A stretch of DNA of 64,000 bases from Candidatus Latescibacterota bacterium (GCA_022824945.1 JAJDYX010000010.1:174571-238570); one strand, 5' to 3'; shown: positions 43,095-53,354, counted from the first letter of the stretch. Program-made: numbers and translations. Notes: generated by a model from the letters alone, not told the origin.

Positions 43095-43284
43095 CTTTTT
43101 GCGCTTTTTTGCGCCGTGGACATGTAAAGCACGCGGAGTCTTCATCGGGACTCTGTTCATGGGTTTCTAATACGTCGCCACAACAACTCTGCTGCTTTTT
43201 TTTGTACTGGGCAAATGTCAACGCACCCGCCATGAACGCAAATGCCACGATGAGAAAGATCGTCGCTGTTAATATTGTTTCCAT
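43060..43284 (-). CDS. nqrM: NQR maturation factor NqrM
   Basis: A 74-residue protein: one TM at ~4-24 and a Cys-rich segment SCCGD plus CFTCPRRK, the DUF539/NqrM pattern. NqrM helps insert the Fe centre of NqrD/NqrE during assembly of Na+-NQR. It follows apbE by ten bases, another NQR maturation gene, which supports the call. The ATG at 43284 has AAGGAC upstream; its stop lies in the dispersed repeat. Confidence 0.85.
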   Translation of the reverse strand: METILTATIFLIVAFAFMAGALTFAQYKKKQQSCCGDVLETHEQSPDEDSACFTCPRRKKAQKDQNTVSIAEKV

Positions 43285-43294
43285 TATAAAGTCC

Positions 43295-44335
43295 TTATTT
43301 GAGCAATGCCTCAAAATTAGACGTCATTTTTTCCACGAACCCATCCCCCTGTCGTACAATCATAAATACGGCGAGGTTGCGTTTTTCCGCAAATTCAAAT
43401 CCCTTTTCCGGTCCCATGACGTTGATTGCCGTGGCCAATCCATCGGCATAGGCGCAGCTTTTGTGTAGTACTGTTACGGAGGCCAGAGCATGCGTTATGG
43501 GGCGTCCTGTGCGCGGGTCAATGGTGTGGGAATACCGGATGCCGTCGCGTTCAAAATAGTTGTGGTAATCACCCGAGGTGGCCATGGACATGTTGTTCAG
43601 GGCGAGTGCTTTTTGTAGTTCGCCCTGTCCCGCGGGGCTTGCTATGCCTATCCGCCAGAGTTGTCCCAGAGGGTTGTGTCCCTTTGTTCGCAGTTCGCCG
43701 CCGATTTCAATAAAATAGCGATTGATGCCCAAACTGTCCAGATAACTCGCTATGCGATCTACACCATATCCCTTGGCGATTGCGGATAGATCGCAATAGA
43801 TTTCAGGGATTTCTTTTTTTAGTGCAGGAGCAGAGAGATCAATGTGAATTTTTTTGTAGCCTACCAGTGCTCTGTGAGCGTCAATTGAGTCGGGCGATGG
43901 TACGCGCTCGGGGATGGCGTTGGGTCCAAAACCCCACAGGTTGACCAGCGGTCCGATTGTGACGTCAAATGCGCCATCGGACCAGGTGCTGATTTCTCGA
44001 GCGATATGTAAAACATAAGCAAAGTCCGATGAGACCGCAAACCAGTCTGTTGAAGGCGAGCGGTTGAATTGGGTGATTTCAGAGTTGTCCTGATAAGTGG
44101 ACATCTGGCGATTGACTTCTGTTAGACGCGCGTTGATTTCTCGCTCCAATACATCCGCACTTAGGGTTATTTCGCTCTGGATAATTTTTACCTGAAACGT
44201 CGTTCCCATCGTAGGACCGGAAATCGTCACCATCTGATCCCGATCCTGACATCCGATAATAGCGGAGATCAAGATTGGAAAGAAGCAACGCCAAATTCTG
44301 TCCGTTATCCCAAATGTCGTGTTGAAAAAACGCAT
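43295..44335 (-). CDS. apbE: FAD:protein FMN transferase ApbE
   Basis: A 346-residue lipoprotein (lipobox ISAIIGC, ~residues 23-29) that attaches FMN covalently to Thr residues of NqrB and NqrC. The family motifs are present: GPTMGTTFQVK near 45, and the flavin-site residues in ISAIAKGYGVD-type LSAIAKGYGVDRIA and GELRTKG near 200. Placement beside nqrM and the nqr operon fits its job. AGAGAGACA precedes the ATG. Confidence 0.95.
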   Translation of the reverse strand: MRFFNTTFGITDRIWRCFFPILISAIIGCQDRDQMVTISGPTMGTTFQVKIIQSEITLSADVLEREINARLTEVNRQMSTYQDNSEITQFNRSPSTDWFAVSSDFAYVLHIAREISTWSDGAFDVTIGPLVNLWGFGPNAIPERVPSPDSIDAHRALVGYKKIHIDLSAPALKKEIPEIYCDLSAIAKGYGVDRIASYLDSLGINRYFIEIGGELRTKGHNPLGQLWRIGIASPAGQGELQKALALNNMSMATSGDYHNYFERDGIRYSHTIDPRTGRPITHALASVTVLHKSCAYADGLATAINVMGPEKGFEFAEKRNLAVFMIVRQGDGFVEKMTSNFEALLK

Positions 44336-44840
44336 CGCTGTGTCTCTCTGTCTCAGGCATTAGCGATTCTGAATGGGAATTAGGAATTATACAGCGATAC
44401 TTATAGCCTCACTGTAAGCACCCTATATCTATCGCTTTACTCCAAAATACATTTTAAAATTTGATTGTGCTGTAAATATAAATAATTTCAATAGTTTATA
44501 CAAGTATTATTAAACTATTTGACATGGCGTTTTTATCTTTTTATATTCTCCAAAATAGCGGATAGTCCGACAATTCAATGAGGAGGTTGACGATGTTGCC
44601 CAAACCCGATTCGTAGTTGGGGCGCAATAAATATTTGGTGGAGATTTTTCGGCATACAGCCTGTGCATTTGTTTGACGGGCGGATCTTGACAATTAACGC
44701 ACACGAGGAGGAGGGCCATGCCACCAACGCATTTATGCGGCTCCGATGAGAAGTCATACTGTGAATCACTTTTGATCGAGGCCGTTTTTTATTTTTTCTG
44801 AACCCATGAAATTTTTCCCCGAACTCATGGAGGTATGATC
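44336..44840. other. 505-base non-coding region
   Basis: It lies between apbE and the CBS gene, which diverge. It holds an AT-rich inverted repeat AATAGTTTA/TAAACTATT (44490-44498, 44511-44519) and a possible -10 for apbE (TATAAT at 44386-44391, minus strand) without a convincing -35. Short overlapping open frames between 44510 and 44769 on the minus strand contain Cys pairs but no start signal or known family, so I leave them out. Confidence 0.55.
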
Positions 44841-45284
44841 ATGACCATTCAAGATATTCTCAACCAAAAAGGTCGCCGTGTGATTACGATTGGTCCTTAT
44901 CACACATTGGATGTGGTGCTGGCTACGCTGATCCAAAATAGCGTGGGTGCGCTTGTCGTGCAGGATCGAGCAGGGGATTTGCTCGGTATTATCACTGAGC
45001 GCGATCTGATGCGCGAGGTGTATAATGGCGCGGATTTGCGCGTTGTGCGCGTTGAAGGTGTGATGACGCGCGATCTCGTTACGAGCAATCCGGATTGCGA
45101 TATTGAATATGTGATGGCAGAGATGACCGAGGGGCGATTCCGTCACATGCCGATTGTTGACGAGGCGGGTCGTCTCGCTGGCATTGTGTCGATTGGCGAT
45201 ATCGTCAAGGCCAAGTTGGAATGTGCTGAGGAAGAAGTGATGATATACAAGGATTTTGTCACGCTGGATTGGCGGGCATCGTAA
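44841..45284 (+). CDS. CBS-domain-pair protein
   Basis: A 147-residue protein made of two CBS motifs (residues ~8-65 and ~72-130): RDLMREVYNG, VEGVMTRDLVTSNPDCD and FRHMPIVDEAGRLAGIVSIGDIVK. Such pairs bind adenosine nucleotides and act as energy sensors. GGAGG lies seven bases before the ATG. It sits between the nqr operon and its maturation genes in the opposite direction, so any link is only positional. Confidence 0.92.
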   Translation: MTIQDILNQKGRRVITIGPYHTLDVVLATLIQNSVGALVVQDRAGDLLGIITERDLMREVYNGADLRVVRVEGVMTRDLVTSNPDCDIEYVMAEMTEGRFRHMPIVDEAGRLAGIVSIGDIVKAKLECAEEEVMIYKDFVTLDWRAS

Positions 45285-45316
45285 TACAGGAGGTTGATGT
45301 GTCTGAATTACCCTAC

Positions 45317-45355
45317 AAAAAAGTCTTCGGTTCACCAGCAACCGAAGACTTTTTT
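45317..45355. terminator. Bidirectional terminator between CBS gene and nqrF
   Basis: Perfect 16-bp stem AAAAAAGTCTTCGGTT (45317-45332) with AACCGAAGACTTTTTT (45340-45355), 7-base loop, and T-runs in both directions. It serves both convergent genes. Confidence 0.95.
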
Positions 45356-45375
45356 ATGTACTTTTAATTTTTAAA

Positions 45376-46626
45376 TTATCCGCCAAAGTCGTCGAATAAG
45401 ATATTTTCGGGTTCAACACCCATATCGTCCAGCATTTCCAGGCAGGCAACTAACATCAGCGGGGGACCGCAGATATAATATTCACAGTCTTCAGGTGCGG
45501 GGTGATCTTTTAAGTACTCGTCGTAGAGTACCTGGTGGATAAATCCGGTCAGGCCCGTCCAATTGTCCTCTGGCATGGGGTCGGATAGTGCCACATGCCA
45601 CGTAAAGTTGTCGTACTCGCTCTGCAATCCGTCGAAGTCTTCGACGTAAAACATTTCATTCAGGCTGCGCGCGCCATACCAGAAGGTTACTTTGCGGTCT
45701 GTCTCAATGCGTTTAAATTGATCGAAGATGTGCGACCGCATGGGCGCCATGCCCGCGCCGCCACCGATGAAGATCATTTCGGCGTCGGTTTCTTTGGCGA
45801 AGAATTCGCCGTAGGGGCCAGATATGGTCACGTCATCGCCGGGTTTTAGATCAAATGTCCACGACGACATTTTGCCCGGGGGAATGCCCGTTGTGCCCGG
45901 CGGTGGAGACGCCACGCGGATGTTGAGCATGATGATCCCTTTTTCTTCGGGATAATTCGCCATTGAGTACGCGCGGAAGACGGGTTCATCTACTACCGAG
46001 ACATTGTCCCATACGTTGAAATGATCCCAGGTGCCTCTAAAGAGGTCTTCGCCATCGGCGGCTTTGATATCGAAGTTGCGATAATCAACGGTGTGGGGCG
46101 GGCATTCGATTTGAATAAAACCACCGGCTCGGAATCCGACGTCTTCCCCTGGCGGCAGTTCGAGGACGAGTTCTTTGATGAATGTGGCGACATTGTAATT
46201 CGAGATTACTTTGCAGTTCCACTTTTTGATGCTGAATACTTCGGCGGGCACTTCGATATCCATATCGCCCTTCACCGTGACCTGGCACGAAAGCCGACAC
46301 CCTTCCCGCGCTTCTTTGCGGTTGATATGCGATAGTTCGGTGGATAAGATATCGCCGCCACCTTCGCTGATCGTCACTTTGCACTGTCCACAGGTGCCGC
46401 CGCCGCCACAGGCGGAAGATACAAAAATTCTATTGTCGGCCAATGTGTTGAGCAATTTGCCGCCCATGGGAACCGAAATGCTGTGGTCGGGATCGTCATT
46501 GATGGTGATGTGTGCCTGTCCTGAGGCAACCAGTCGCGACCTGGCAATGAGTATAACCGCTACCAGCATCAGCACAATGGTGGTAAACATCCCTACACCG
46601 AGTAAAATTAGCCTTACGTCTTCCAT
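45376..46626 (-). CDS. nqrF: Na+-NQR subunit F (NADH-binding flavoprotein)
   Basis: A 416-residue subunit through which NADH electrons enter Na+-NQR. One N-terminal TM (residues 5-27), then a 2Fe-2S domain with [14 protein letters not shown] and GCRLSC (~70-115), then FAD- and NADH-binding domains ([26 protein letters not shown]). It ends with the aromatic LFDDFGG expected of NqrF. GGAGA precedes the ATG. Last gene of the operon. Confidence 0.97.
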   Translation of the reverse strand: MEDVRLILLGVGMFTTIVLMLVAVILIARSRLVASGQAHITINDDPDHSISVPMGGKLLNTLADNRIFVSSACGGGGTCGQCKVTISEGGGDILSTELSHINRKEAREGCRLSCQVTVKGDMDIEVPAEVFSIKKWNCKVISNYNVATFIKELVLELPPGEDVGFRAGGFIQIECPPHTVDYRNFDIKAADGEDLFRGTWDHFNVWDNVSVVDEPVFRAYSMANYPEEKGIIMLNIRVASPPPGTTGIPPGKMSSWTFDLKPGDDVTISGPYGEFFAKETDAEMIFIGGGAGMAPMRSHIFDQFKRIETDRKVTFWYGARSLNEMFYVEDFDGLQSEYDNFTWHVALSDPMPEDNWTGLTGFIHQVLYDEYLKDHPAPEDCEYYICGPPLMLVACLEMLDDMGVEPENILFDDFGG

Positions 46627-46649
46627 ATTATCTCCACGCTTGCCTGGAT

Positions 46650-47261
46650 CTAAAGTTGAATCCCCGAAAAGAGCATAAATGCCATTGCCATCAATCCCAC
46701 GGTCATAAATGTGATGCCCAGCCCGCGCAATGCTGGTGGTACATTGCTGTATTTCATTTTTTCGCGTATGCCTGCCAGCCCGACAATGGCGAGTGCCCAG
46801 CCCGTGCCACTGCCCAGTCCAAAGACGACGCTTTCTGAAAAGTTAAAGTCGCGCTCGACCATCAGGAGTGAACCGCCTAAGATCGCGCAGTTCACTGTGA
46901 TCAGGGGTAAAAATATGCCCAGGGCGTTGTACAGGGTGGGTACGTATTTGTCCAGTACCATTTCCAATATTTGAATCATTGCGGCGATTACGCCGATATA
47001 CGTGACCAGACCCAGGAATGTGAGATCTACGTTTGGCAAACCCGCCCAGGCGAGCGCGCCTTCGGTCAGGACATGGGTAAAAATGAGATTGTTGATCGGC
47101 ACTGTAATCGTCTGCACCACAATCACCGCAATGCCCAGGCCGACAGCGGTTGTCACCTGTTTGGAGACGGCGAGATATGTACACATGCCCAGGAAGAAAG
47201 CGAGGGCCATATTTTCGACAAAAACGGCTTTGACAAATAAGCTGATATAGTGTTCGGCCAT
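46650..47261 (-). CDS. nqrE: Na+-NQR subunit E
   Basis: A 203-residue integral membrane subunit with six TM segments and the conserved [21 protein letters not shown] and [10 protein letters not shown], the Cys-containing segments that with NqrD hold a Fe centre. The ATG at 47261 comes one base after the nqrD stop, with GAGGA upstream; the longer frame is not needed. Confidence 0.97.
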   Translation of the reverse strand: MAEHYISLFVKAVFVENMALAFFLGMCTYLAVSKQVTTAVGLGIAVIVVQTITVPINNLIFTHVLTEGALAWAGLPNVDLTFLGLVTYIGVIAAMIQILEMVLDKYVPTLYNALGIFLPLITVNCAILGGSLLMVERDFNFSESVVFGLGSGTGWALAIVGLAGIREKMKYSNVPPALRGLGITFMTVGLMAMAFMLFSGIQL

Positions 47262-47262
47262 T

Positions 47263-47946
47263 TTAATCCTCTTCCACTTGCTCGGGTTTCCACGCTCGCA
47301 CAACCCAGATGAAGAACCCGATTAAGAAAAACGCACTCGGCGATAGCAACATCAAGCCGTTGGGCATGTACCAGCCACCTTCGGTGACGAGTGGAAAAAC
47401 GTCAACGCCCAGAAGTTTACCCGATCCCAACAGTTCGCGGAAAAAGCCCACCACAATCAAGATGGTGCTGTAACCAAATCCATTTCCCAGGCCATCTAAT
47501 AAGCTGTGCGTGGGGGGATTTTTCATTGCAAACCCTTCGGCGCGTCCCATGATGATGCAGTTGGTAATGATCAGTCCGACAAAGATCGACAATTGCTTGG
47601 ATATATCGTAAGCAAATGCCTGGATCGCTTCGTCGGCGATAATCACAAGCGCGGCAATAATGGTCATTTGAACGATGATGCGCACGCTGGACGGAATGTG
47701 ATTTCTGATCAGGCTTACCGATATATTGGAAAGCGCCATAACAAAGATGACCGCCATAGACATGACGATTGAGGTTTCCAGCTTTGTGGTCACCGCGAGT
47801 GCCGAACAAACCCCCAATACCTGACGCCCGATTGGATTGTCATCAAAGACGGGCGTCCATAACAGACTTTTGGCTTCTTTCGCCGTCAGAGACGGAGATG
47901 GTGGCACTTCTGGCGCTTGTTCTTCCCGTTCGATTACTTCAGCCAC
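47263..47946 (-). CDS. nqrD: Na+-NQR subunit D
   Basis: A 227-residue membrane subunit with six TM segments, homologous to Rnf[20 protein letters not shown] and [17 protein letters not shown] hold the conserved Cys pair of the intramembrane Fe site. I choose the GTG at 47946 because AAGGGGGT precedes it; a GTG two codons earlier abuts that site. It overlaps nqrC by eight bases. Confidence 0.95.
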   Translation of the reverse strand: MAEVIEREEQAPEVPPSPSLTAKEAKSLLWTPVFDDNPIGRQVLGVCSALAVTTKLETSIVMSMAVIFVMALSNISVSLIRNHIPSSVRIIVQMTIIAALVIIADEAIQAFAYDISKQLSIFVGLIITNCIIMGRAEGFAMKNPPTHSLLDGLGNGFGYSTILIVVGFFRELLGSGKLLGVDVFPLVTEGGWYMPNGLMLLSPSAFFLIGFFIWVVRAWKPEQVEED

Positions 47947-48736
47947 GAACACCCCCTTGTTTTAGCGTATTTAAAAATCGACCGTATCCTTCGTTGCCCA
48001 ACCAATATTTGAGCATACTGTCTAATCCCCGCGTGGTGATGGTTGCACCCGAGAGGCCATCGACCTGGTATTTTGCTTTTGCACTTTTGGGATTTACCTG
48101 ACCTTTGATTACAGAAATTGCGACATTGCCCACATCGTCAAAAGCCTGTTTGCCGGGCCACAAGTCCTTCCATCTGGTGTTATCGACCTCGCCACCCAAG
48201 CCCGGGGTTTCGCCGTGTTCGTAAAATGTGATGCCCTGAATGCTTTGCAAGTCATTGCCCAGAGATACAAAACCGTAGAGCGTGGACCAGAGGCCATAGC
48301 CGTAAATGGGCAAAATAATGCGCTGCAATTTGTCGTTTTCCATCACTTTATAAACGAAGATATATTTCGGACGGTTGCGAATATTTGCAATGTCTTTACC
48401 CGCATCAACAGAACGCCCGAAAGTGGGGTCGGCGGCCATTTTCTTTAAGTCATACGTATCTGCGTCGATGCCATCGGGATATTCTTCGCTGTTCAAGATC
48501 TGCCCCGTGTCCAGTTCGATAAGCAGTGGTACGACCTTTTTTTCGTAAACGGACTGGACATCGACCGAGGGATCGTATAGCCCACCCGCAATCAGGATAT
48601 TTTTCACTTTGTCGAGGCGTTTGTTTTCTTTCTGGATATCGTGTAAGGACACAGCAGTCAGAGAAACAAAAAGAGAACAGACCAGACAAAGAGCCACCGC
48701 AACAAAGATCGTTTTTTGGATGCTGTCATTCTGCAC
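47939..48736 (-). CDS. nqrC: Na+-NQR subunit C
   Basis: A 265-residue subunit with one N-terminal TM (~10-30) and a periplasmic domain that carries covalent FMN at the Thr of [12 protein letters not shown] (~residue 225), the ApbE target. The start is GTG at 48736 with GGAG eight bases upstream, inside the end of nqrB. Confidence 0.97.
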   Translation of the reverse strand: MQNDSIQKTIFVAVALCLVCSLFVSLTAVSLHDIQKENKRLDKVKNILIAGGLYDPSVDVQSVYEKKVVPLLIELDTGQILNSEEYPDGIDADTYDLKKMAADPTFGRSVDAGKDIANIRNRPKYIFVYKVMENDKLQRIILPIYGYGLWSTLYGFVSLGNDLQSIQGITFYEHGETPGLGGEVDNTRWKDLWPGKQAFDDVGNVAISVIKGQVNPKSAKAKYQVDGLSGATITTRGLDSMLKYWLGNEGYGRFLNTLKQGGVRG

Positions 48737-49925
48737 GGGCCAGTCTCCTTTTGATATTGCGGTCGATAAAGACGCGGTCGATAATGGGCGCGAATACGTT
48801 GGCGAATAATATGGCCAGCATGATGCCTTCGGGATAGGCCGGGTTGGTCACGCGGATCAATACTGTCATGACGCCTATTAAAATGCCATAGACCCATTTG
48901 CCCTGGCGCGTCATGGCTGCGCTTACTGGATCGGTTGCCATGAATACGGTGCCAAATGCAAAGCCGCCGATGACAAAATGCCAGGCTGGAGATACGTTGA
49001 GCAGCGGATTGGTGGTGCTGCCGATCCAGTTGAAGAATAATGCAGATACAATCATGCCGATGGTTACACCGGCCATGATTTGCCAGGAGCCAACGCGGGT
49101 TAATATCAAGATGCCTGCACCCAATAAACAGCAAAGGGTTGAGGTTTCTCCCATGGATCCCGGGATCAAACCGATGAATGATTCCCACCATGTGTAATCC
49201 AGCTGAATATGGGTATCCGCATACGCCGCGAGTGGCGTTGCCTGGCTGTATCCATCGACAGCGATCCAGACCGCATCGCCGGAGATTTGCGCGGGGTAGG
49301 CAAAATAGAGAAATGCGCGGCCCGTGAGCGCGGGGTTTAAGAAATTCATTCCCACGCCGCCGAATATTTCTTTGCCTATTACGACGCCAAAGATGATGCC
49401 TATGGCAACCTGCCACAGGGGGATCAGGGGCGGCATTGTCAGGGGGAATAGCGTGCTGGTGACGAGAAATCCCTCGTTGATTTCGTGTTTGCGAATGACT
49501 GCAAAGATGGCTTCGCATAAGCCGCCTGCGGCTATGGTTACGAGTTGTACGGGTACAAAATAAATGGCGCCAATCGCAAAACAACTGAGTACGTCGGAGG
49601 GCAGGAAAGACAAGCCCAGTGCCTGGGCGAGATAGACGTGCCAATCGCCGGTGCCGATTGCGCCGATATTTTGATAGGCCAGGCTCGCTTGCAAGCCCGT
49701 ATTGTACAGGGCAAATAAAATACAGGGTTGAAGTGAGAGGACGACTGTGATCATCATCCGCTTCAAATCCATGCCGTCGCGCACATGTGCATCGGCCTGG
49801 GTAACCTCGCCGGGGGTGTAAAGGAATGTGTCCCCGGCTTCGTAAAACGGATACAGTTTTTCGAGTTTGCCGCCTTCTTCGAAGTGCTCTGCCTGTTTGT
49901 CCAATAAATCGCGTAGGGGCTTCAC
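48726..49925 (-). CDS. nqrB: Na+-NQR subunit B
   Basis: A 399-residue, ten-TM subunit that forms the main sodium path and binds riboflavin and covalent FMN. The FMN-Thr motif is visible in [16 protein letters not shown] (~residue 230). Starts with GTG at 49925, with AAGGA just upstream. Overlaps nqrC by 11 bases. N-terminal soluble arm ~50 residues, normal for the family. Confidence 0.96.
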   Translation of the reverse strand: MKPLRDLLDKQAEHFEEGGKLEKLYPFYEAGDTFLYTPGEVTQADAHVRDGMDLKRMMITVVLSLQPCILFALYNTGLQASLAYQNIGAIGTGDWHVYLAQALGLSFLPSDVLSCFAIGAIYFVPVQLVTIAAGGLCEAIFAVIRKHEINEGFLVTSTLFPLTMPPLIPLWQVAIGIIFGVVIGKEIFGGVGMNFLNPALTGRAFLYFAYPAQISGDAVWIAVDGYSQATPLAAYADTHIQLDYTWWESFIGLIPGSMGETSTLCCLLGAGILILTRVGSWQIMAGVTIGMIVSALFFNWIGSTTNPLLNVSPAWHFVIGGFAFGTVFMATDPVSAAMTRQGKWVYGILIGVMTVLIRVTNPAYPEGIMLAILFANVFAPIIDRVFIDRNIKRRLARAE

Positions 49926-49934
49926 TATCCTTAA

Positions 49935-51287
49935 CTATCCTTCCTTTTCAATTGTCGTGAGGTTTTCGCGCAAGATAGGCCCAAAATCCATTTTTGACGA
50001 ACACGAAAATGTGCATAGTGATAGGTCTTCTTCATCCAATTCCAGAATGCCGAGTTTTTCAGCGTCGTCGAGGTCGTAGGTGACGAGTGCCCGAATCAAA
50101 AAGTTGGGCAATATGTCCAGTGGCATGACGTCGTCGTAATTGCCATGCGGCACGAGTGCGCGATGGCTGCCATTGGTGGAGGTGTTCAATTTGAGGCGTT
50201 GGCCGAAGAACATTTTGGACAGTGCCAGATTTTTGATGGTGAAAAATTCGAATCCCGGCGTGATCCAACCCAAAAAGGCGCGTTTGTTGCCTTCTTCAAG
50301 TGCGGTGATCTGCTGGTGATACCGTCCCAGGAAGGCGCGTGTTTCGTCTGCTTTGCGCCCGGAGAGGACAGAGCCGCTGATGACCCGGTTTTCGACGTTT
50401 TCGAGTTCGCCTTCTACCAGGTCCATTATTGAAGCTCCCAGACGGGTGCGGATCAATTTGGGGTGTTTTACGGTGGGACCGCTCAGAGCGACCACGCGCT
50501 CGGTCATGATCCGCCCGGTTGTGAACAGATGTCCATAGGCTATGACGTCCTGAAGGCCGATGTGCCAGACTGTTTTGTTGCGGTTTACGGGATCTAAGAA
50601 GTGGATGTGCGTGCCGACCAATCCGGCGGGGTGTGGACCGGTAAATTCTTCGACCTGTATGCGGTCATCATCGATTTCGGGCAAGTCCAGTTCCGGGTCT
50701 CTACATACAAAAATTGTTCTATCCACGAGTTTTGAGACGATTTTCAAGCCCAATGCGAAATTTTTTTCTTGCCCGGCTAATACACGCGCCATGTCCGGGG
50801 ATAGCGGGTTGGTGTCCATTGCATTGACAAAGATGGATCGGGGTTCTGTCGCGGGATCGGCTACTTTGCTAAATGGCCGCGTTCTCAGGGCGGTCCACTG
50901 TCCCGATGAGATGAGTTGTTCTTTGACTGTTTCCCGGTCGAGATTGTCGATTTCATCTTCTCGATGGGATTCAAAGGTGACTTCATCGTTGCCTTCCAGG
51001 CGGATGACCGTTGATAAAAAGGCGCGTTTTAGCCCGCGGTTTATGGCGATTACCTCGCCTGCGCCGGGAGAGGTGTAGAGAACACCTTCCATTTTTTTGT
51101 CGGTGAACAATACATCGCCGAGTTTGACGCGGTCACCCACTTGAGCCACGATTGTGGGACGCATGCCCACATAATCTTCACCTAAGAGTGCTACGGTCTG
51201 GACAGGTTTGCCATTTTGTACTGTGGATTGGTCGGGTACGCCGCTGATGGGAAGGTCGAGTCCCTGTTTAATTTTTGTCAATGCCAT
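49935..51287 (-). CDS. nqrA: Na+-NQR subunit A
   Basis: A 450-residue cytoplasmic-side subunit of Na+-NQR that contacts the quinone site region. It opens with [14 protein letters not shown] and includes [28 protein letters not shown] and the biotinyl-like domain ending near residue 90. The ATG at 51287 is used with GAGGAC upstream; the longer frame has no such site. First gene of the operon, behind a leader with possible terminators (see 51310-51454). Confidence 0.96.
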   Translation of the reverse strand: MALTKIKQGLDLPISGVPDQSTVQNGKPVQTVALLGEDYVGMRPTIVAQVGDRVKLGDVLFTDKKMEGVLYTSPGAGEVIAINRGLKRAFLSTVIRLEGNDEVTFESHREDEIDNLDRETVKEQLISSGQWTALRTRPFSKVADPATEPRSIFVNAMDTNPLSPDMARVLAGQEKNFALGLKIVSKLVDRTIFVCRDPELDLPEIDDDRIQVEEFTGPHPAGLVGTHIHFLDPVNRNKTVWHIGLQDVIAYGHLFTTGRIMTERVVALSGPTVKHPKLIRTRLGASIMDLVEGELENVENRVISGSVLSGRKADETRAFLGRYHQQITALEEGNKRAFLGWITPGFEFFTIKNLALSKMFFGQRLKLNTSTNGSHRALVPHGNYDDVMPLDILPNFLIRALVTYDLDDAEKLGILELDEEDLSLCTFSCSSKMDFGPILRENLTTIEKEG

Positions 51288-51309
51288 AATGTCCTCGGGA
51301 TTTTGCAAT

Positions 51310-51374
51310 AAAAAAAGCAACCACAACTGTCAAATGGCCTTAATAGATAAGGGGGAGACAGACAGTGCAGTTGC
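51310..51374 (-). terminator. Possible attenuator terminator in the nqr leader
   Basis: On the minus strand, GCAACTGCACTGTC (51374-51361) pairs with GACAGTTGTGGTTGC (51331-51317) over about 14 bp with one bulge and wobbles, and seven T follow (51316-51310). The T-run ends 22 bases before the nqrA ATG, the spot used by expression platforms of riboswitches and attenuators. The loop is 29 bases. Confidence 0.6.
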
Positions 51375-51382
51375 TGTTTTGC

Positions 51383-51399
51383 AGGTGCTGTGAGCACCT
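51383..51399 (-). promoter_or_regulatory. Leader hairpin upstream of the nqr attenuator
   Basis: AGGTGCT (51383-51389) and AGCACCT (51393-51399) form a perfect 7-bp stem with a 3-base loop, which can be extended by flanking bases that overlap the 5' arm of the terminator. It is a candidate sensing or anti-terminator element. Confidence 0.4.
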
Positions 51400-51430
51400 A
51401 CAGGCATTGGAAACAAATCCATCGTAATCC

Positions 51431-51454
51431 AAAAAAAGAACAGATGTGTTGTTC
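51431..51454 (-). terminator. Small hairpin with T-run early in the nqr leader
   Basis: On the minus strand GAACA (51454-51450) pairs with TGTTC (51442-51438) and seven T follow (51437-51431). The stem is only 5 bp, so it may be a pause or a weak terminator. Confidence 0.4.
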
Positions 51455-51485
51455 AAAAATGCAATAGTTTTCTTGTTTGCAAATA

Positions 51486-51514
51486 AATTTATTATAAGCG
51501 TTTTTAATTGTCAA
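51486..51514 (-). promoter_or_regulatory. nqr operon promoter
   Basis: On the minus strand, TTGACA (51509-51514) and TAAATT (51486-51491) are 17 bases apart; a TATAAT five bases nearer the -35 has a 12-base spacer and is unlikely to be the -10. A transcript would start near 51479, giving a leader of about 190 bases. Confidence 0.55.
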
Positions 51515-51614
51515 GCAAAAGGCGTTGTATCGGAAGAAATAAATTTTTATCCGTTCCCGTGTTTGCGACTAAGGGTGAAAGATCTGAGATGGTGTTTGAT
51601 CGCTGACTGCTTGT

Positions 51615-53354
51615 TTAATTGTTAATCGCCTGTCGCGTCGCTTCTAAGAACGTTTCGTAATTCCGAGCACCAACAAACTTGCGGACAATCACGCCCTTGG
51701 CATCAAGAAAATAAGAGGTGGGAATCGCCGATGCCTTATACGTCCTGCTCACTTCCCCTATCGAGTCGAGAACAAAAGTCCAGGTGAAGCCGTATCTTGT
51801 GACAAAACGCTGCACATGGCTGCGCGTTTCTAGCTGGTCAATGCCGACGATCTGGATAGAGTCACCCATATTATTTTGCAACTTTTGTATGCCGGGCATT
51901 TCAACAATACAGGGAGGACACCAGGTTGCCCAGAAGTTGAGGAATACGGGTGTGCCGCGTTGTTCATAGAGGTTGAACTGCTCCCCATTAAGGGTTCTCA
52001 GCGTAAAGTCAGGAGCTTGCATCCCAACTTGAATGCCAACGGGAACTGGCGGAGGAGGTGACGGACCATTCCCACCACCACCGCCTGGTAGCGACGGCGC
52101 AGAGGTGCTCCATTCACCCGGCTCAGACCACTCACTTATACCTTCCGCATTAGTCGCTCGAACCTGTATCGCATAGCGCGTGCTTGAGGATAGTCCCGTT
52201 AGACGCAGTGACCGCTTTGTCCCGTCATATTCCGCATCTGTGAACGCATCACTATCGGCTTGTCGGTATTGCACATCGTAATCCGTGATCTCAGGCCCCG
52301 TGTTTACAGGTTCCTCCCAGATCACGGTCAGGCTCGTCGGAGCAATCGCCGAGACACTCGGTGGGGCAGGCTGCCCGGGGGGTTCGTCGATATCATTGAT
52401 GGCAATATCTGCTGAAAGGCTGGCCTCGCCACCTTCGCCATCACTGACATGGGCAGTGAGGGAATACCTGTTCTGCTGCTCAAAGTTATACTTCCCTTTT
52501 GTCTGAATTTGTCCTGTGCTCCCTTCTATGGCAAAACTATCTGCATCGGCACCGCTGAGGCGGTAGGTAAGCGTATGGCCATCGGCATCAGTCGCAGCGA
52601 TGGGATCACCTATGGCCTGTCCAGGTGCCGTGTTCTCATCTATGGAAAGCATCACAGCAGACTTGGACGTGAAGACTGGCTCACGGTTGATCATTTTGCC
52701 GAAGCTATCGCTAAAGAGCAGAAAATCGGATATCTCTATCTCCCCATCCCCATCCAGATCGTATTTCTCATCATACTTCTCGTCACCTTCCTTTGACCCA
52801 AACACATCGGCAAAGAGCAAAAAGTCCGAGACATCAACCATCCCACTCCTGTCAAAGTCCGGAGAAGGTAGTTTGGCTACCCGCAAGGTAGTACTCAGGT
52901 CCAGCGATACGGTCTCGGTCTGTCCATCTCGTACAAGCCTTGCACGTATCAATCGTATATCTGTGCCTGAAAATGTCTCTGTGGTGCGAAAGTGAATCGT
53001 GCCGATAAGACCGCTACTTGGACTGTTAGCCGATAGGGTTATCCCGATATTTGCAAAGTCCTTGCTTGTAAGTGCAGAGGTGCCAGATACGATATTGGAT
53101 AGCTTAAATGCTTCGTAAACAATCTGCGTGGGATCAAATTCAAAACGCAGGGAGATAGTGCTTGCAGACGCAATATCTGTGGCGAAGATTTGGATGGGGA
53201 CCGTGCGATTGGGAAAGACATCGCGAGAGGAGACCGCTTGATCGCCTGGGGTGCTATCCACATCCACTGATAGGGAAAAGCTATTCTGGGACGAGAGAGA
53301 CAGGGGGTATATCAGAAGTGCGGATAAAAACGTTTGTAAAATCAGGTTACGCAT
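51615..53354 (-). CDS. Secreted cohesin-like/dockerin/cadherin/FnIII protein with TlpA thioredoxin end
   Basis: A 579-residue multidomain exported protein. Signal peptide of ~21 residues; cohesin-like beta domain (~25-160); dockerin-type EF-hand pair DFDRSGMVDVSDFLLFAD and YDLDGDGEIEISDFLLFSD (~170-220); cadherin-like domain (~232-325, DADGHTLTYRLSG); FnIII domain (~335-420); Gly/Pro linker; and a C-terminal TlpA/AhpC-type thioredoxin domain with the active site WATWCPPC (~residue 470). The ATG at 53354 has GGAGG five bases upstream. A disulfide-active enzyme on a surface-display scaffold is the reading. Confidence 0.88.
   Translation of the reverse strand: MRNLILQTFLSALLIYPLSLSSQNSFSLSVDVDSTPGDQAVSSRDVFPNRTVPIQIFATDIASASTISLRFEFDPTQIVYEAFKLSNIVSGTSALTSKDFANIGITLSANSPSSGLIGTIHFRTTETFSGTDIRLIRARLVRDGQTETVSLDLSTTLRVAKLPSPDFDRSGMVDVSDFLLFADVFGSKEGDEKYDEKYDLDGDGEIEISDFLLFSDSFGKMINREPVFTSKSAVMLSIDENTAPGQAIGDPIAATDADGHTLTYRLSGADADSFAIEGSTGQIQTKGKYNFEQQNRYSLTAHVSDGEGGEASLSADIAINDIDEPPGQPAPPSVSAIAPTSLTVIWEEPVNTGPEITDYDVQYRQADSDAFTDAEYDGTKRSLRLTGLSSSTRYAIQVRATNAEGISEWSEPGEWSTSAPSLPGGGGGNGPSPPPPVPVGIQVGMQAPDFTLRTLNGEQFNLYEQRGTPVFLNFWATWCPPCIVEMPGIQKLQNNMGDSIQIVGIDQLETRSHVQRFVTRYGFTWTFVLDSIGEVSRTYKASAIPTSYFLDAKGVIVRKFVGARNYETFLEATRQAINN

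Noticed and set aside
43060..43160. M48 peptidase start at 43160
   Set aside because: The first 64 residues of that frame are basic filler from the repeat and nqrM region; the lipoprotein signal begins at 42968.
44510..44769. Possible small Cys-containing protein on the minus strand
   Set aside because: Two overlapping frames, no start signal, no known pattern and odd composition; left as non-coding.
51491..51514. Alternative nqr promoter with TATAAT as -10
   Set aside because: That TATAAT is only 12 bases from TTGACA; the box 17 bases away is more plausible.
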